Below, one piece after another: positions 7,325-15,569 of a stretch of DNA of 64,000 nt. A program made the translations under genes and the position numbers. Origin of the DNA: an uncultured Paracoccaceae bacterium. Its GTDB lineage: Bacteria > Pseudomonadota > Alphaproteobacteria > Rhodobacterales > Rhodobacteraceae. Location: the NCBI GenBank assembly GCA_947503965.1, contig CANNFU010000009.1, positions 1 through 64,000 of the forward strand. Reading direction: 5' to 3'. The notes beneath the pieces are model-generated. The model was not told where the DNA came from and did not search any database. It worked only from the letters and a program-made list of their open reading frames with translations. Within the stretch, counting starts at the first letter, position 1, and each line of letters begins with the position of its first letter.

Positions 7325-8281
7325 ATGTTCGACGTTAGCAATGTTTTTTCAGGTGCTGTTGCGCAGAGAATCATTTCCGCCCCTCAGTTTCCGCTAATGA
7401 TCGAGGGCGCACCCTTTCATTCAGCGGTTTGTGCCGTTGAACTGCCGAAAGGATGTTTGCCTCCAGTCGGGGGGAAAAGGCGGATTGCGACAGGATATTC
7501 GGAAGACGCATCAGTTGCGGCCATCAAGGCTATGGGTGAAGCGGTAGAAAGATACTCGATGCAGCATGGCGTTCACACCCAGAACGAATTTGTGCCCTTT
7601 TGGGATAGCCTCGGCCGGAGTCATGCGGTGCCTGCTGAGCTAGTTTGCCTGGGTCACCCAGACTCACCGAATGCGGTCAGAAGTTTTGGGAGCGCTGCAC
7701 GTGAGGACCGAGACTCAGCCACTGTGATGGCGGCTCTCGAACTGATCGAGAAGCGAGTAATCTCCAAGACTACAGGGATTGGGCAGGTCAGAGAACTTCC
7801 GACGGATGCGGTCGACGATACGAAAAGTCTGTCGTGGCTGCATGATCACCTCCGAGTGGCGGATTTTGTTGTCTACGACATGTCTCCAAATTGCTATGTG
7901 ATTCATTGTCGTGTTTCTGACTTCGACGGTTCGCGGCCCACGTATGGTTCCGCTGCAGGTTCTATTGTACAAGAGTTGGCAAAGCACGCGTTAAAGGAAG
8001 CGGCGTTCCATTGGATCAACTTTGCATTGTTTGAAGCGAAGTTTGTTGAACCGGCGAAGTTTGCCGGTGAGGACCTACACTGGTTAAAGGTTTACCGCGG
8101 GGCGACTGCACCCGAGGTTTGGCCTTCGAATCTGACGAAGTTGGAGACAGTCGATGATCTCGAGCCGGTTGATCATAGTTGCCTACTTCAATTCGCAACC
8201 GAACTAGTATCGAACCGGGTTCGCGCCTTGGACCTTTCACAATCAGAAGAATACTCGGTTGTTAAGCTGCATGTTGGTTAG
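7325..8281 (+). CDS. YcaO-domain protein (ATP-dependent peptide backbone modification family)
   Basis: YcaO enzymes use ATP to activate a peptide backbone amide, giving azolines, thioamides or amidines in ribosomal peptides, or to modify ribosomal protein S12. The three conserved blocks are present: GYSEDASVAAIKAMGEAVER (57-76), the LELIEKR helix (139-144) and GSAAGSIVQELAKHALKEAA (208-227). At 318 residues the protein is shorter than most YcaO domains. It stops at VVKLHVG, just where the family usually continues with a Pro-Gly segment and C-terminal extension. It could be truncated or a divergent short form. No E1-like, ThiF, TfuA or dehydrogenase partner lies nearby. The YcaO assignment is firm; the substrate is unknown. 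Confidence 0.85.
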   Translation: MFDVSNVFSGAVAQRIISAPQFPLMIEGAPFHSAVCAVELPKGCLPPVGGKRRIATGYSEDASVAAIKAMGEAVERYSMQHGVHTQNEFVPFWDSLGRSHAVPAELVCLGHPDSPNAVRSFGSAAREDRDSATVMAALELIEKRVISKTTGIGQVRELPTDAVDDTKSLSWLHDHLRVADFVVYDMSPNCYVIHCRVSDFDGSRPTYGSAAGSIVQELAKHALKEAAFHWINFALFEAKFVEPAKFAGEDLHWLKVYRGATAPEVWPSNLTKLETVDDLEPVDHSCLLQFATELVSNRVRALDLSQSEEYSVVKLHVG

Positions 8282-8405
8282 CCATCAGAAAACAAATAAA
8301 TTTCAAATGGATAGATAAGAATTTCTCGGATATTACGTTGAAATGACGTTTACATGACGTCTGGCAACTTCACTTGTCTCGCCAAACAATCAAAGGAGAC
8401 TGAAG

Positions 8406-8903
8406 ATGGCGAGTGAAGTTTCTGTATTAGCAGTGATCTGGGAAGAATGTGTTAACGAGGAAATCTGTATTAAAATCCCGTTTGTCGGTAAGAAGTGCGT
8501 TACGATCAAGGCCTGCGTGCGATTGATCCGAGAGACCGGATCGATCTTTGTCGAGGTCGAGGCTCAGGGCGGGAGGTGGCGATACAATCTCGCAAACGCT
8601 TGCTACACAGTGATTGAGTGGGGCATTGCTCGAATTCGTCTTTGTGTTGAGGCTATTGACGGGGGTGCGCGAATTGTCCTGGAAGGTTGCCTCGGTGTTG
8701 ACGGAGTGAAGAAGTGCTGGACGTTGGTTGGCCAAGACGTACGCTTCTTTGCATTCAGTGACTTGACATCCGAAGAGTTGGCAATTCTTGGCGTTGAGTC
8801 CCCCGAAATGATTAAGTCTATGTCCCTGGATGATCAACTCGGCTCAATTGCAACGCCGCTGACTCAAGCTGAAATAAGGAAAGTCACCTCTTTGGACGAG
8901 TGA
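8406..8903 (+). CDS. Cysteine-patterned small protein downstream of YcaO
   Basis: A 165-residue protein with a strong AAGGAG ribosome site. The first 110 residues carry eight cysteines in a regular layout (EECVNEEICI, KKCVTIKACV, NACYT, RLCVE, EGCLG, KKCW), alternating with beta-strand-like hydrophobic stretches. The last third is acidic and helical without cysteines. There is no signal peptide. I do not recognise the family. The pattern could be a metal or disulfide scaffold, or a substrate for the YcaO protein encoded 120 bases upstream. It is followed by a hairpin, then by the Tat-exported protein gene. Confidence 0.75.
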   Translation: MASEVSVLAVIWEECVNEEICIKIPFVGKKCVTIKACVRLIRETGSIFVEVEAQGGRWRYNLANACYTVIEWGIARIRLCVEAIDGGARIVLEGCLGVDGVKKCWTLVGQDVRFFAFSDLTSEELAILGVESPEMIKSMSLDDQLGSIATPLTQAEIRKVTSLDE

Positions 8904-8908
8904 ATGCA

Positions 8909-8948
8909 GGGTTGAGGACAGGCTCCGAACAGGTCCTGCGCTCAACCC
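8909..8948 (+). terminator. Hairpin after the cysteine-patterned protein gene
   Basis: GGGTTGAG at 8909-8916 pairs perfectly with CTCAACCC at 8941-8948, and an inner AGGAC/GTCCT stem sits inside. It lacks a U-run, so it may be a weak terminator or an mRNA-stabilising structure between this gene and the next. Confidence 0.5.
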
Positions 8949-9066
8949 ATGTACCATGATCTGCGTCCTAGCGGTGCCATTGTTCTACGTATTCGGAATG
9001 CACGCCACGCAACACGCAAATTAACCGTCAACAATACTCTAATCGCTGTGATGAAAGGTAGAGAAA

Positions 9067-11340
9067 ATGCCTATAACTAGAAGACAACTAGGTAAGATCG
9101 CCGCTGCAGGCGCTATTACCATGGGATCGCCATTAGGTCTATTTTTTGGCAGCCGCGCTGAAGCCAGTGTCCCGGGCGGCGATTATCTAAACAAGATGAG
9201 TGAGGACCAGTTCTGGTTCCGATCGATATCTCAGTTCCTGACAAACGATGAAGGCCTACCCGACCCCAATGCCGACTATTGGTTAAGTGCCGACGGGCAG
9301 CTTACAGCAAGACTTGGTATTTCTGGTGGGTTTGCAATAGGTTATTTCTCAACACTTACTTTCCTCAGCGAATATCGTTCAAAGGCACCGGATCACTATC
9401 GGGACCTTTTGATCAATGCATCAAAAACACCGGCAGAGACTCGGGAATCTAGCGTTCTAAGGAGGCTCAAGACACACAGGCTCTTCTTCGAACAAAACAT
9501 AAAGCGGAACTCTTCCCGCTTCATTGCAATCGATGCTGCTCGAACTGCTATGAGTGAGAAAAGTAGCATAACCCCCTTCTCCGTAGCCTCCACTGATGCC
9601 CGATTGACAGCGCCCCAGCGGACAACTCGCGCTCTAGAGGACTTGGTGACGGAAGACTTAAAGACGAGCATGCTGACTGCCGCAAGTTTTGGACGTGAGA
9701 AAGGTGATCTGAGCAACTTGCGCGCCGAATTTCTTACGACCACTTCAAACGGCCTTACCGATGAAGAAGTCAACGTCGATCTAAGCACCGTGTTACAAGA
9801 TCGCGTCAATGGCCTCTTTTCCTTGGAAAACGAATTCTTCATGAACGACGTAAATGCGGTCCGGACCGACCGTCTTGTCGAGTATGCAGACGATGGCAAC
9901 CTATACATCGATAAGTTTACTGATGCTGGCGGCGTTGAACGTGGTTTCGTTCACCAACAAGCTTTGCAAAGCGCGGTTCCTGTCGGAATGAAAAAGGGAC
10001 AACTCGCTGCGTTCGCCTATTTTGCACTCCTCGAGGCGAGGCAAATAATAAGAGACACAAAGGTCGAAAGTGTTGAAGAGGTAAACGCTGATTCTTCCGG
10101 CACAAGGCGGCTTGTGGAGAACGCCGATCAAGCGCTATTTCGATATAGCGAAGCAAGTAGCCTACTCGAAGCATTTGGTGGGGACCGTTTTTGGGACTTC
10201 AGTCTTGATCATGCTTGCTTCCGAACCGGCACAAGAATTCTCAATGCTTGCGTGCTTGAAGACCCCAGCTCTGGCGCTCGACAACTCGTAAACTTCCGGA
10301 CGCCATTCTTGCCCATGGAATACTCACGATCCGTCGACCAAAAAACACTCTCCGATCTACAGAAACAAAACTATATTTATGCTGAGGCTTATTCTCGTGA
10401 ATACATAGGGAAACCTCCTAGCTTAGTTAAACCACCCATGTCTACCATGGCACATGAAGAGGCTGCCATCTCATGTTGCCCAAACGTTTTCAGGCACGTT
10501 CAACGCTTTCTGGCAGAGGCTTCAACAGACAATGAAGAGCTGCGAAACCTACAGTTGCGCGATGTAGTGTTGATACCTGAAGTCACATCCCCGTGGACGT
10601 TTGCTGGCATGGGGGCCGCCCTGGTGACAACCCGACTGCGGTTTATAAATTCAACCGATCACTTGAGCACTGACCAAGCACGCGACGAGTTTCGGACCGA
10701 AACAGATCGTACAATTTTCGATTTGCTTAATCGTACAATTGACACCAGTGATCCGTCTTCTCTAGCGAAGAGTTCGCCAACTTCGCCCTCGATGGCACAG
10801 TACGCGAGCGGCTACACGATCGCATATCGCACTAGTAATTCTCTGGCTGATGCAAGTGCTGCCGCCGCCGGCGCAAGCGCCGTCTACAGGGAGCTTCAAG
10901 AGGCGCTCCCTGAGCACTTTGAGGCCTTTGACCCCTCACAGTTTGTGGATGCGCGTACCATCGCAAATGCAGTCGGAGTCATTGCCACCAGCATAAACGC
11001 GGAGATAACAGGTCTGCGCATCCAAGTAGAGCAATTGACTGCCGCAGTAGCGGAGCTTACGGATTTTGTGAATAACTTAACTACGCTGATAGATACGCTT
11101 TCGGGGAGCGCAAGCAGCGTACAGAACCAAGAGGCACTTCGGGAGTTCCAGAATAATGCCAACTCGCTGATTAAGGACGCCATGACAAAAAGTGTTTCGA
11201 GTTCGCAAACCGCAACATTACGTAGCCTCCAGGGCCTCGTGAACGTTTTTGTCACAACAACCACAAACGTCGTCGCAAACGTCCAGGCTAACATGCGAGC
11301 AAACGTTCAGGTGAAGACCGTTGGCGGAGGGAACAAGTGA
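9067..11340 (+). CDS. Large Tat-exported protein of unknown function
   Basis: A 757-residue protein with a GAAAGG ribosome site and a twin-arginine signal at the very start (TRRQLGKIAAAGAI, cleavage near AEA about residue 33), so it is exported folded, possibly with a cofactor. The middle contains mostly helical segments and a notable cysteine pair (ISCCPN). The C-terminus is a long low-complexity helical region rich in Ala, Ser, Thr and Asn (about 600-757) with coiled-coil-like spacing (ITGLRIQVEQLTAAVAEL). No known domain is recognised. As the last gene of the YcaO cassette it could be the exported effector, enzyme or structural product. Confidence 0.75.
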   Translation: MPITRRQLGKIAAAGAITMGSPLGLFFGSRAEASVPGGDYLNKMSEDQFWFRSISQFLTNDEGLPDPNADYWLSADGQLTARLGISGGFAIGYFSTLTFLSEYRSKAPDHYRDLLINASKTPAETRESSVLRRLKTHRLFFEQNIKRNSSRFIAIDAARTAMSEKSSITPFSVASTDARLTAPQRTTRALEDLVTEDLKTSMLTAASFGREKGDLSNLRAEFLTTTSNGLTDEEVNVDLSTVLQDRVNGLFSLENEFFMNDVNAVRTDRLVEYADDGNLYIDKFTDAGGVERGFVHQQALQSAVPVGMKKGQLAAFAYFALLEARQIIRDTKVESVEEVNADSSGTRRLVENADQALFRYSEASSLLEAFGGDRFWDFSLDHACFRTGTRILNACVLEDPSSGARQLVNFRTPFLPMEYSRSVDQKTLSDLQKQNYIYAEAYSREYIGKPPSLVKPPMSTMAHEEAAISCCPNVFRHVQRFLAEASTDNEELRNLQLRDVVLIPEVTSPWTFAGMGAALVTTRLRFINSTDHLSTDQARDEFRTETDRTIFDLLNRTIDTSDPSSLAKSSPTSPSMAQYASGYTIAYRTSNSLADASAAAAGASAVYRELQEALPEHFEAFDPSQFVDARTIANAVGVIATSINAEITGLRIQVEQLTAAVAELTDFVNNLTTLIDTLSGSASSVQNQEALREFQNNANSLIKDAMTKSVSSSQTATLRSLQGLVNVFVTTTTNVVANVQANMRANVQVKTVGGGNK

Positions 11341-11358
11341 AGTAATCCGCACACCTTC

Positions 11359-11401
11359 TGTCCCTCGATTAATAAGAGAGTTTCGAACGCTCGGGGGACA
11401 G
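11359..11401 (+). terminator. Hairpin after the Tat-exported protein gene
   Basis: CTGTCCCTCG and its near-complement CGGGGGACAG enclose about 20 bases, starting roughly 20 bases after the stop. The U-run is poor, so the terminator call is tentative. Confidence 0.45.
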
Positions 11402-11679
11402 AGAATTAACACAAATTCTATCTGCCGTCCCCCTCGCTTCATTTATCTTCTGCTTATGGGCAAGTTTTCCTGTGTCTATCATACAAGTCTAGTGGAATCT
11501 CGGTGTTCGGATGGGCACAACCATTGTAGCTGTTCGGTCTGATCGCTCCTACGACGCGATCTTCAAAAGATCACCTCGACGATGGCGATAGTAATAAACT
11601 TTGCACTTCAAGTGTTTCGGTAGAAGCTCAAGCTTGGTCCAATTGCTATAGCTCATCATAGTCAATTTCGAGTATCGGT
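11402..11679. other. Gene-free stretch before the IS remnant
   Basis: No frame in this stretch has a ribosome site or recognisable protein similarity. It separates the YcaO cassette from the broken insertion sequences. Confidence 0.4.
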
Positions 11680-12690
11680 TCATCGGGTAGTGTTCGCGAC
11701 GGCTCGCTCTTTCCCGCGACTTGTGAGTTCGACGCTGGCGCCGTGTCGCGGGCCAAACCAATGACCGTTTTCTATTGCCGAGCCCCATGTGTGCAGCACC
11801 GATGTCATGCCGATCCGCGCGCCGAGATGCTTCGGATCGACGGCGATGGTCAGCAGCGTCTCAGCCGACACCTTAAACAGCAGGCCATAGACCGCCGCCT
11901 TGTTCCAATAGGCGATCTGCGCGACCTCGGCCGGGAGAGTGAAGACGACGTGGAAGTATTCGACCGGCAGCAGGTCTTCGATGCGCGCCGCCATCCAGTC
12001 CCGCGACGCGGCCCCCTGGCACTTTGGGCAGTGTCGATTGCGGCACGAGTTGTAGGCAATGTGCTCGTGACCACACCTCGTGCAGACCGCGACATGCCCG
12101 CCGAGCGCAGCGGTGCGGCAGGTCTCGATGGCAGACATCACCTTCAGTTGTGGCAGGTTCAGATGTCCGGCATTCTCACGGCGATAGGCGGGCCCATAAC
12201 CGCGCAGCTCTGCAATGCGATCCAGCTCACGGGCGACACGCGCACCGCCGATGGATGTGTCCACCACGGCGGCCAGACATTCCCGGCTGAAGTCATCAAT
12301 CACGTTCAGCACCCTGAACCGACGCCCGTCTTCCAGCGCGTCCGACATGAAGTCGAGGGACCACCTCTGGTTCGGCCCCTGTGGGATTACCATGGGCGTT
12401 CTGGTGCCAACTGCGCGCTTGCGTCCGCCCCGTTTACGAACGGTTAACCCTTCTTCGCGGTAGAGCCGGTACAGCTTCTTCCAGTTCACTTCCCAGCCTT
12501 CCCGCTTGAGCAGGATGTGCAGGCGCCGATATCCGAACCGACGTCGTTCGGACGCCAGCTCCTTCATCCTGGTACGCAGCCCGGTGTCCTTCGGTCGCTC
12601 CGACTTACGCCGATAGACACGCGGATCGATCCCAGCCAACGCACAGGCGCGCCTCTGATTATACCCCTTGGTCTTCATCGCCCAGTCCAC
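11680..12690 (-). pseudogene. Chimeric transposase: IS3 OrfB N-terminal half fused to IS91 zinc-binding region
   Basis: Residues 1 to about 165 are IS3-family OrfB, with the HTH/linker region (ERRRFGYRRLHILLKREGW) and the first DDE strand containing its aspartate (WSLDFMSDALEDGRRFRVLN). The second Asp and the Glu are lost. Residues about 167-305 match IS91-type transposases, including the cysteine cluster CTRCGHEHIAYNSCRNRHCP and YFHVVFTLPAEVAQIAYWNK. The IS91 catalytic HPHVH-type region would begin at the next residues but is replaced by unrelated sequence (ENGHWFGPRHGASVELTSRG). The frame stays open for 336 codons, but catalytic residues of both parents are missing. Confidence 0.85.
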
Positions 12691-12713
12691 GGCGTTCCTC
12701 CTCGAACCGGGCC

Positions 12714-12969
12714 TCAGAAGTTTTTTCCGAGCATCTCTTTCAGTGTGGCGACGTCCATCATCTGCTCAGCCAGCATCTTCTTCAGCTTGGCGTTCTCGCT
12801 TTCCAACGTCTTCAGCCGACGCGCATCAGACACCTTCATGCCGCCAAACTTCGTAGAACGTCGCATCACTTATCCCATGCTTGCGGCACAGCTCCTTCGC
12901 ACCAAGCCCGGCCTGATGCTCCTTCAGGATGCCTATGATCTGTTCTTCGCTGAAACGGCTTCTCTTCAT
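12714..12969 (-). pseudogene. IS3-family orfA with an 11-base deletion
   Basis: Starts MKRSRFSEEQIIGILKEH at 12969 and ends GKNF at 12714. The expected FYKWKAKFGGM junction of this IS group is reduced to FYE followed by a shifted frame. Reading on in the original frame hits a stop within a few codons, while the downstream frame gives FGGMKVSDARRLKTLESENA, the normal leucine-zipper continuation. The length is 256 bases; adding 11 gives 267, an 88-residue OrfA plus stop, as is usual. The deletion breaks OrfA. Confidence 0.75.
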
Positions 12970-13101
12970 CGTCTGTCTCCTCAGTTGGAGAACAGGCTAA
13001 CCATAAACGCAGGACATTTCAGGGGAGCAGGTCAGCAAACCTATCAGAACTGCCCTGGTTCATTTGGAACTCAGTGTTAGTGAAGCGCGAAGGCGCGCGC
13101 A

Positions 13102-13396
13102 CTAAGACGCTCCGTCATAGAACCAGTCGACCAACGCCTTTGTGCATGATAGCGAGATGAGGAATGCAAGGAAAAAGAGCGCGCTGATAGGTGCCAGCGC
13201 TAAGGCCTCTCGCCAAGACGCTTCACCGGCATTTATACTGAAGATGGTCGGCACGATAAAAAGGTCCGATCAGAACAAAGATGATGCTGAAAGACGCTGT
13301 CACAAAGAAGCTGACGCCCAAAGGCAATACCCGGATACCGCCGGTTTTGCCAAATTTGTACCAGCGCTTGAGGTCATATTTCTTGTCGTCGTTCAT
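13102..13396 (-). pseudogene. Small two-helix membrane protein broken by a one-base frameshift
   Basis: A good GGAGGAG ribosome site precedes ATG 13396, which gives MNDDKKYDLKRWYKFGKTGG and a first membrane helix (VLPLGVSFFVTASFSIIFVL). After an A5 run at 13258-13262 (T5 on the coding strand) the frame must shift by one base to continue into VPTIFSINAGEASWREALAL and a second membrane helix (PISALFFLAFLISLS), ending DWFYDGAS at 13102. Without the shift the protein ends after about 57 residues. The family is not recognised. It may be a true pseudogene or a homopolymer sequencing error. Confidence 0.55.
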
Positions 13397-13522
13397 GTTT
13401 TCTCCTCCAAAAATTTTGATTGATACATTTCGCAAAAGTTGTTTCATACACGTATGAAGCGATCACAATTGGTTTAAGTTGGGGGGCAGATCCAGCCTGA
13501 AAACCGATACAACCAAATGCAG

Positions 13523-14119
13523 TCACCACATCCGTTCCGCGATCTCGCGTTCCTCCGTCCCGCAGGCATTGGCATAGATGGCGGTGGTGGCCATATCGGC
13601 ATGTCCCATCCATTTCTGCAGCATGTTGAGCGGCACCTGGCACCGCAGGGCATGAATGCCGAAGCCGTGGCGTAGACCCTTGGGTGAAGCATTTACTCCA
13701 TGGATACAAGCCTTCGCCATGAGCGCCTTGATCCAACGATATCCGGTGCTGCGGTTCAGTGATCTGTCGCAGTGCTGCCAGATCGGCTCTTCCCAACTGC
13801 GACCGTGGATCGTTGTTGCAAGGGTCGTTGTCAACTCCTCAGGGATGGGTATCTCGCGATACACATCATCTCGCCTCCGCTTCAGGGTGCGGAAGGTTAT
13901 GATCTCGACCCCCAGCTGCACATCGCCTGCTGACAATTCCAACGCCTCAGAGATCCGACAACCGGTGTAGAGCAGTGTGAGCGCAAAGCTGCGAATATCG
14001 GGATGCGCGGCGCGGGCGGCTACCAAAAACCGCTCTCGCTCTGCAGCATTGAGATAGAGCCTGCGCCCCGCGTGATCATAGAGGCGCATGGCTGAATTGG
14101 ATGTACCGGCGGAAGACAT
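13523..14119 (-). CDS. Tyrosine recombinase, catalytic domain only
   Basis: A 198-residue site-specific integrase. The catalytic arginine lies in YTGCRISEALEL (about residue 54), the second box is SPKGLRHGFGIHAL, and the C-terminal nucleophile box is LQKWMGHADMATTAIYAN. The usual N-terminal core-binding (SAM-like) domain is missing: the catalytic domain begins within about 20 residues of the start. Such short integrases occur on plasmids and islands. The histidine of the usual HxLRH box appears replaced by lysine (SPKGLRH). It may serve this element or be a passenger, and it is separated from both element edges. Confidence 0.8.
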   Translation of the reverse strand: MSSAGTSNSAMRLYDHAGRRLYLNAAERERFLVAARAAHPDIRSFALTLLYTGCRISEALELSAGDVQLGVEIITFRTLKRRRDDVYREIPIPEELTTTLATTIHGRSWEEPIWQHCDRSLNRSTGYRWIKALMAKACIHGVNASPKGLRHGFGIHALRCQVPLNMLQKWMGHADMATTAIYANACGTEEREIAERMW

Positions 14120-14352
14120 GGCGCTGTGGTTTGCAGAACGGGCGTTGACGGTCGTTTCGACGGTGCAACACTATTCCCAATTCTGGTGCGGGCATCTGGT
14201 TAAACCAATGAATCCAATGATTTGCCTACAAAAAGATGGAGCTTATTGAGCCTGAATCTGTCTGGCAATCACAAAATATCCTTGCCTCTCAACAGTGTAC
14301 AAAATTGGGAATAATGGTGCAAATCCGGCACCTTAGAGGGGAGGTAGATTAG

Positions 14353-15165
14353 ATGAAGTGTACAGCGATTGTGGCCCTTGTTTTATCGCTTGTTGGCGGC
14401 GCTGTCGCCGCACAAGAGTTACCTGAATTGGAGGGAGTCTATGTGCGGCTCTCGGATGGCACATTGATGGAGCTGCCACGCGTCGCTGACGCCGACTTCA
14501 AGCGCGCTGTTCTTACCCCCTTTGCCCGTGAGCGATACAGTACACGGTGCGTGGCTCTAAACAGCATGCCCGCGCCAATTCGGTTGCAAGCATTACCCAA
14601 TACAGTCTCTGGACCTGACTATCCGACCCTGCGGCTGGCGGATATTGAGACCATTGTCGTCAATAGCCGCGTGGGTGCCAGCAACCCAACGTTGGCACCG
14701 ATTGTGGATCTCGCGACCTATAGCGCCGCCCAGGCCAAGCGTCTTGATGAAGAAGCCAATGCCCGCGTCCGCTGTGTGGGCTGGGATTATGGTGTACCAA
14801 TGCTTGCTCCCGCCCCGAACAGCGACGATTGGGGCACCTTTGCCTTCAAGCTTATTGGGACGAGCCAGGCCATCGCCAACATCTCTGGCCAGAATGCCTT
14901 CTACACACCGGTCGAAGGGATTGAAGGTGGATTGGTTGTGAGCGAATGCCAACTACCCACCGACACACTGCGCGCCCGCAACATTGATCAATTCAACACC
15001 GAATTGCAGCCAAGTGAGGGTTTGTTGCAGCGATGGGGCGCGGGTTTTGTTTCTGACTTTGAACTTGGCCGTTGCGGCAGTTCCCAACACCAGAACGTGC
15101 CGGTCCTCGCATATCTCTTGTCGGTCAATGGCCAATCGTATGTCTTGCGCCCCGGTCAGCGTTGA
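14353..15165 (+). CDS. Secreted protein of unknown function
   Basis: A 270-residue protein with a GGGGAGG ribosome site and a classical signal peptide (MKCTAIVALVLSLVGGAVAA, cleavage after AVAA). The mature part has six cysteines, several of them in pairs, suggesting disulfides in the periplasm. No domain is recognised. A lipoprotein gene follows 43 bases downstream on the same strand, so the two may form an operon. Confidence 0.75.
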   Translation: MKCTAIVALVLSLVGGAVAAQELPELEGVYVRLSDGTLMELPRVADADFKRAVLTPFARERYSTRCVALNSMPAPIRLQALPNTVSGPDYPTLRLADIETIVVNSRVGASNPTLAPIVDLATYSAAQAKRLDEEANARVRCVGWDYGVPMLAPAPNSDDWGTFAFKLIGTSQAIANISGQNAFYTPVEGIEGGLVVSECQLPTDTLRARNIDQFNTELQPSEGLLQRWGAGFVSDFELGRCGSSQHQNVPVLAYLLSVNGQSYVLRPGQR

Positions 15166-15208
15166 ATACGGCAACCCCCAACATCTCTATCCAAGTAACG
15201 AGGATCAT

Positions 15209-15529
15209 ATGACGTTCACTAAGCCAATTCTATTTGCCGCGTTTCTCTTCACCGCTGCCTGCGATCCCACCGAGATCGCCGCCACGACACTCAGCGACGA
15301 ACGCCTCGCGGCGGAAGCGGGCGGTGTGCTTGGTATCAACCCCGCCAACCTGACTGTCACTGAACGCCGATCCACCTTTGGAAGTGCGACGTATTTCACC
15401 GTGCGCGCCCGCAATGGCCGCGTATACAACTGCATTATCACCGGCGGTGGCCCGCTGGCGTTTGGCCTGACCAATCCACCAGACTGCGCGCCTGATGGGC
15501 AGCCGATTCAACGGACACGACCGTTCTAG
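15209..15529 (+). CDS. Small lipoprotein
   Basis: A 106-residue protein beginning MTFTKPILFAAFLFTAAC, with a lipobox (FTAAC) at Cys18, so it is probably membrane-anchored by lipid. The mature part reads DERLAAEAGGVLGINPANLT ... TYFTVRARNGRVYNC, with two further cysteines (YNC and PDC). The family is not recognised. It follows the secreted-protein gene closely. Confidence 0.7.
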   Translation: MTFTKPILFAAFLFTAACDPTEIAATTLSDERLAAEAGGVLGINPANLTVTERRSTFGSATYFTVRARNGRVYNCIITGGGPLAFGLTNPPDCAPDGQPIQRTRPF

Positions 15530-15569
15530 CAGGTGCCCAGTTTGGTAGCCTAGCATAGGCGATCGTCAG

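Larger units (their letters stand above)
11680..13034 (-). mobile_element. IS3-family element interrupted and fused to an IS91-family fragment
   Basis: The right part (about 12193-13034) is an IS3-type element. Its terminal repeat begins TGACCTGCTCCCCT when read inward from 13034. It is followed by orfA (12714-12969), a T6 slippery tract at 12721-12726 suited to programmed -1 frameshifting, and the first half of orfB. From about 12192 leftward the coding sequence switches without a stop into an IS91-type transposase N-terminal region (about 11776-12192). The IS3 right end and the rest of IS91 are missing. Neither element can be autonomous. Confidence 0.8.

Noticed and set aside
11743..12447. 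234-codon plus-strand frame across the IS remnant
   Set aside because: Antisense to the chimeric transposase, which matches known families; the plus-strand translation does not.
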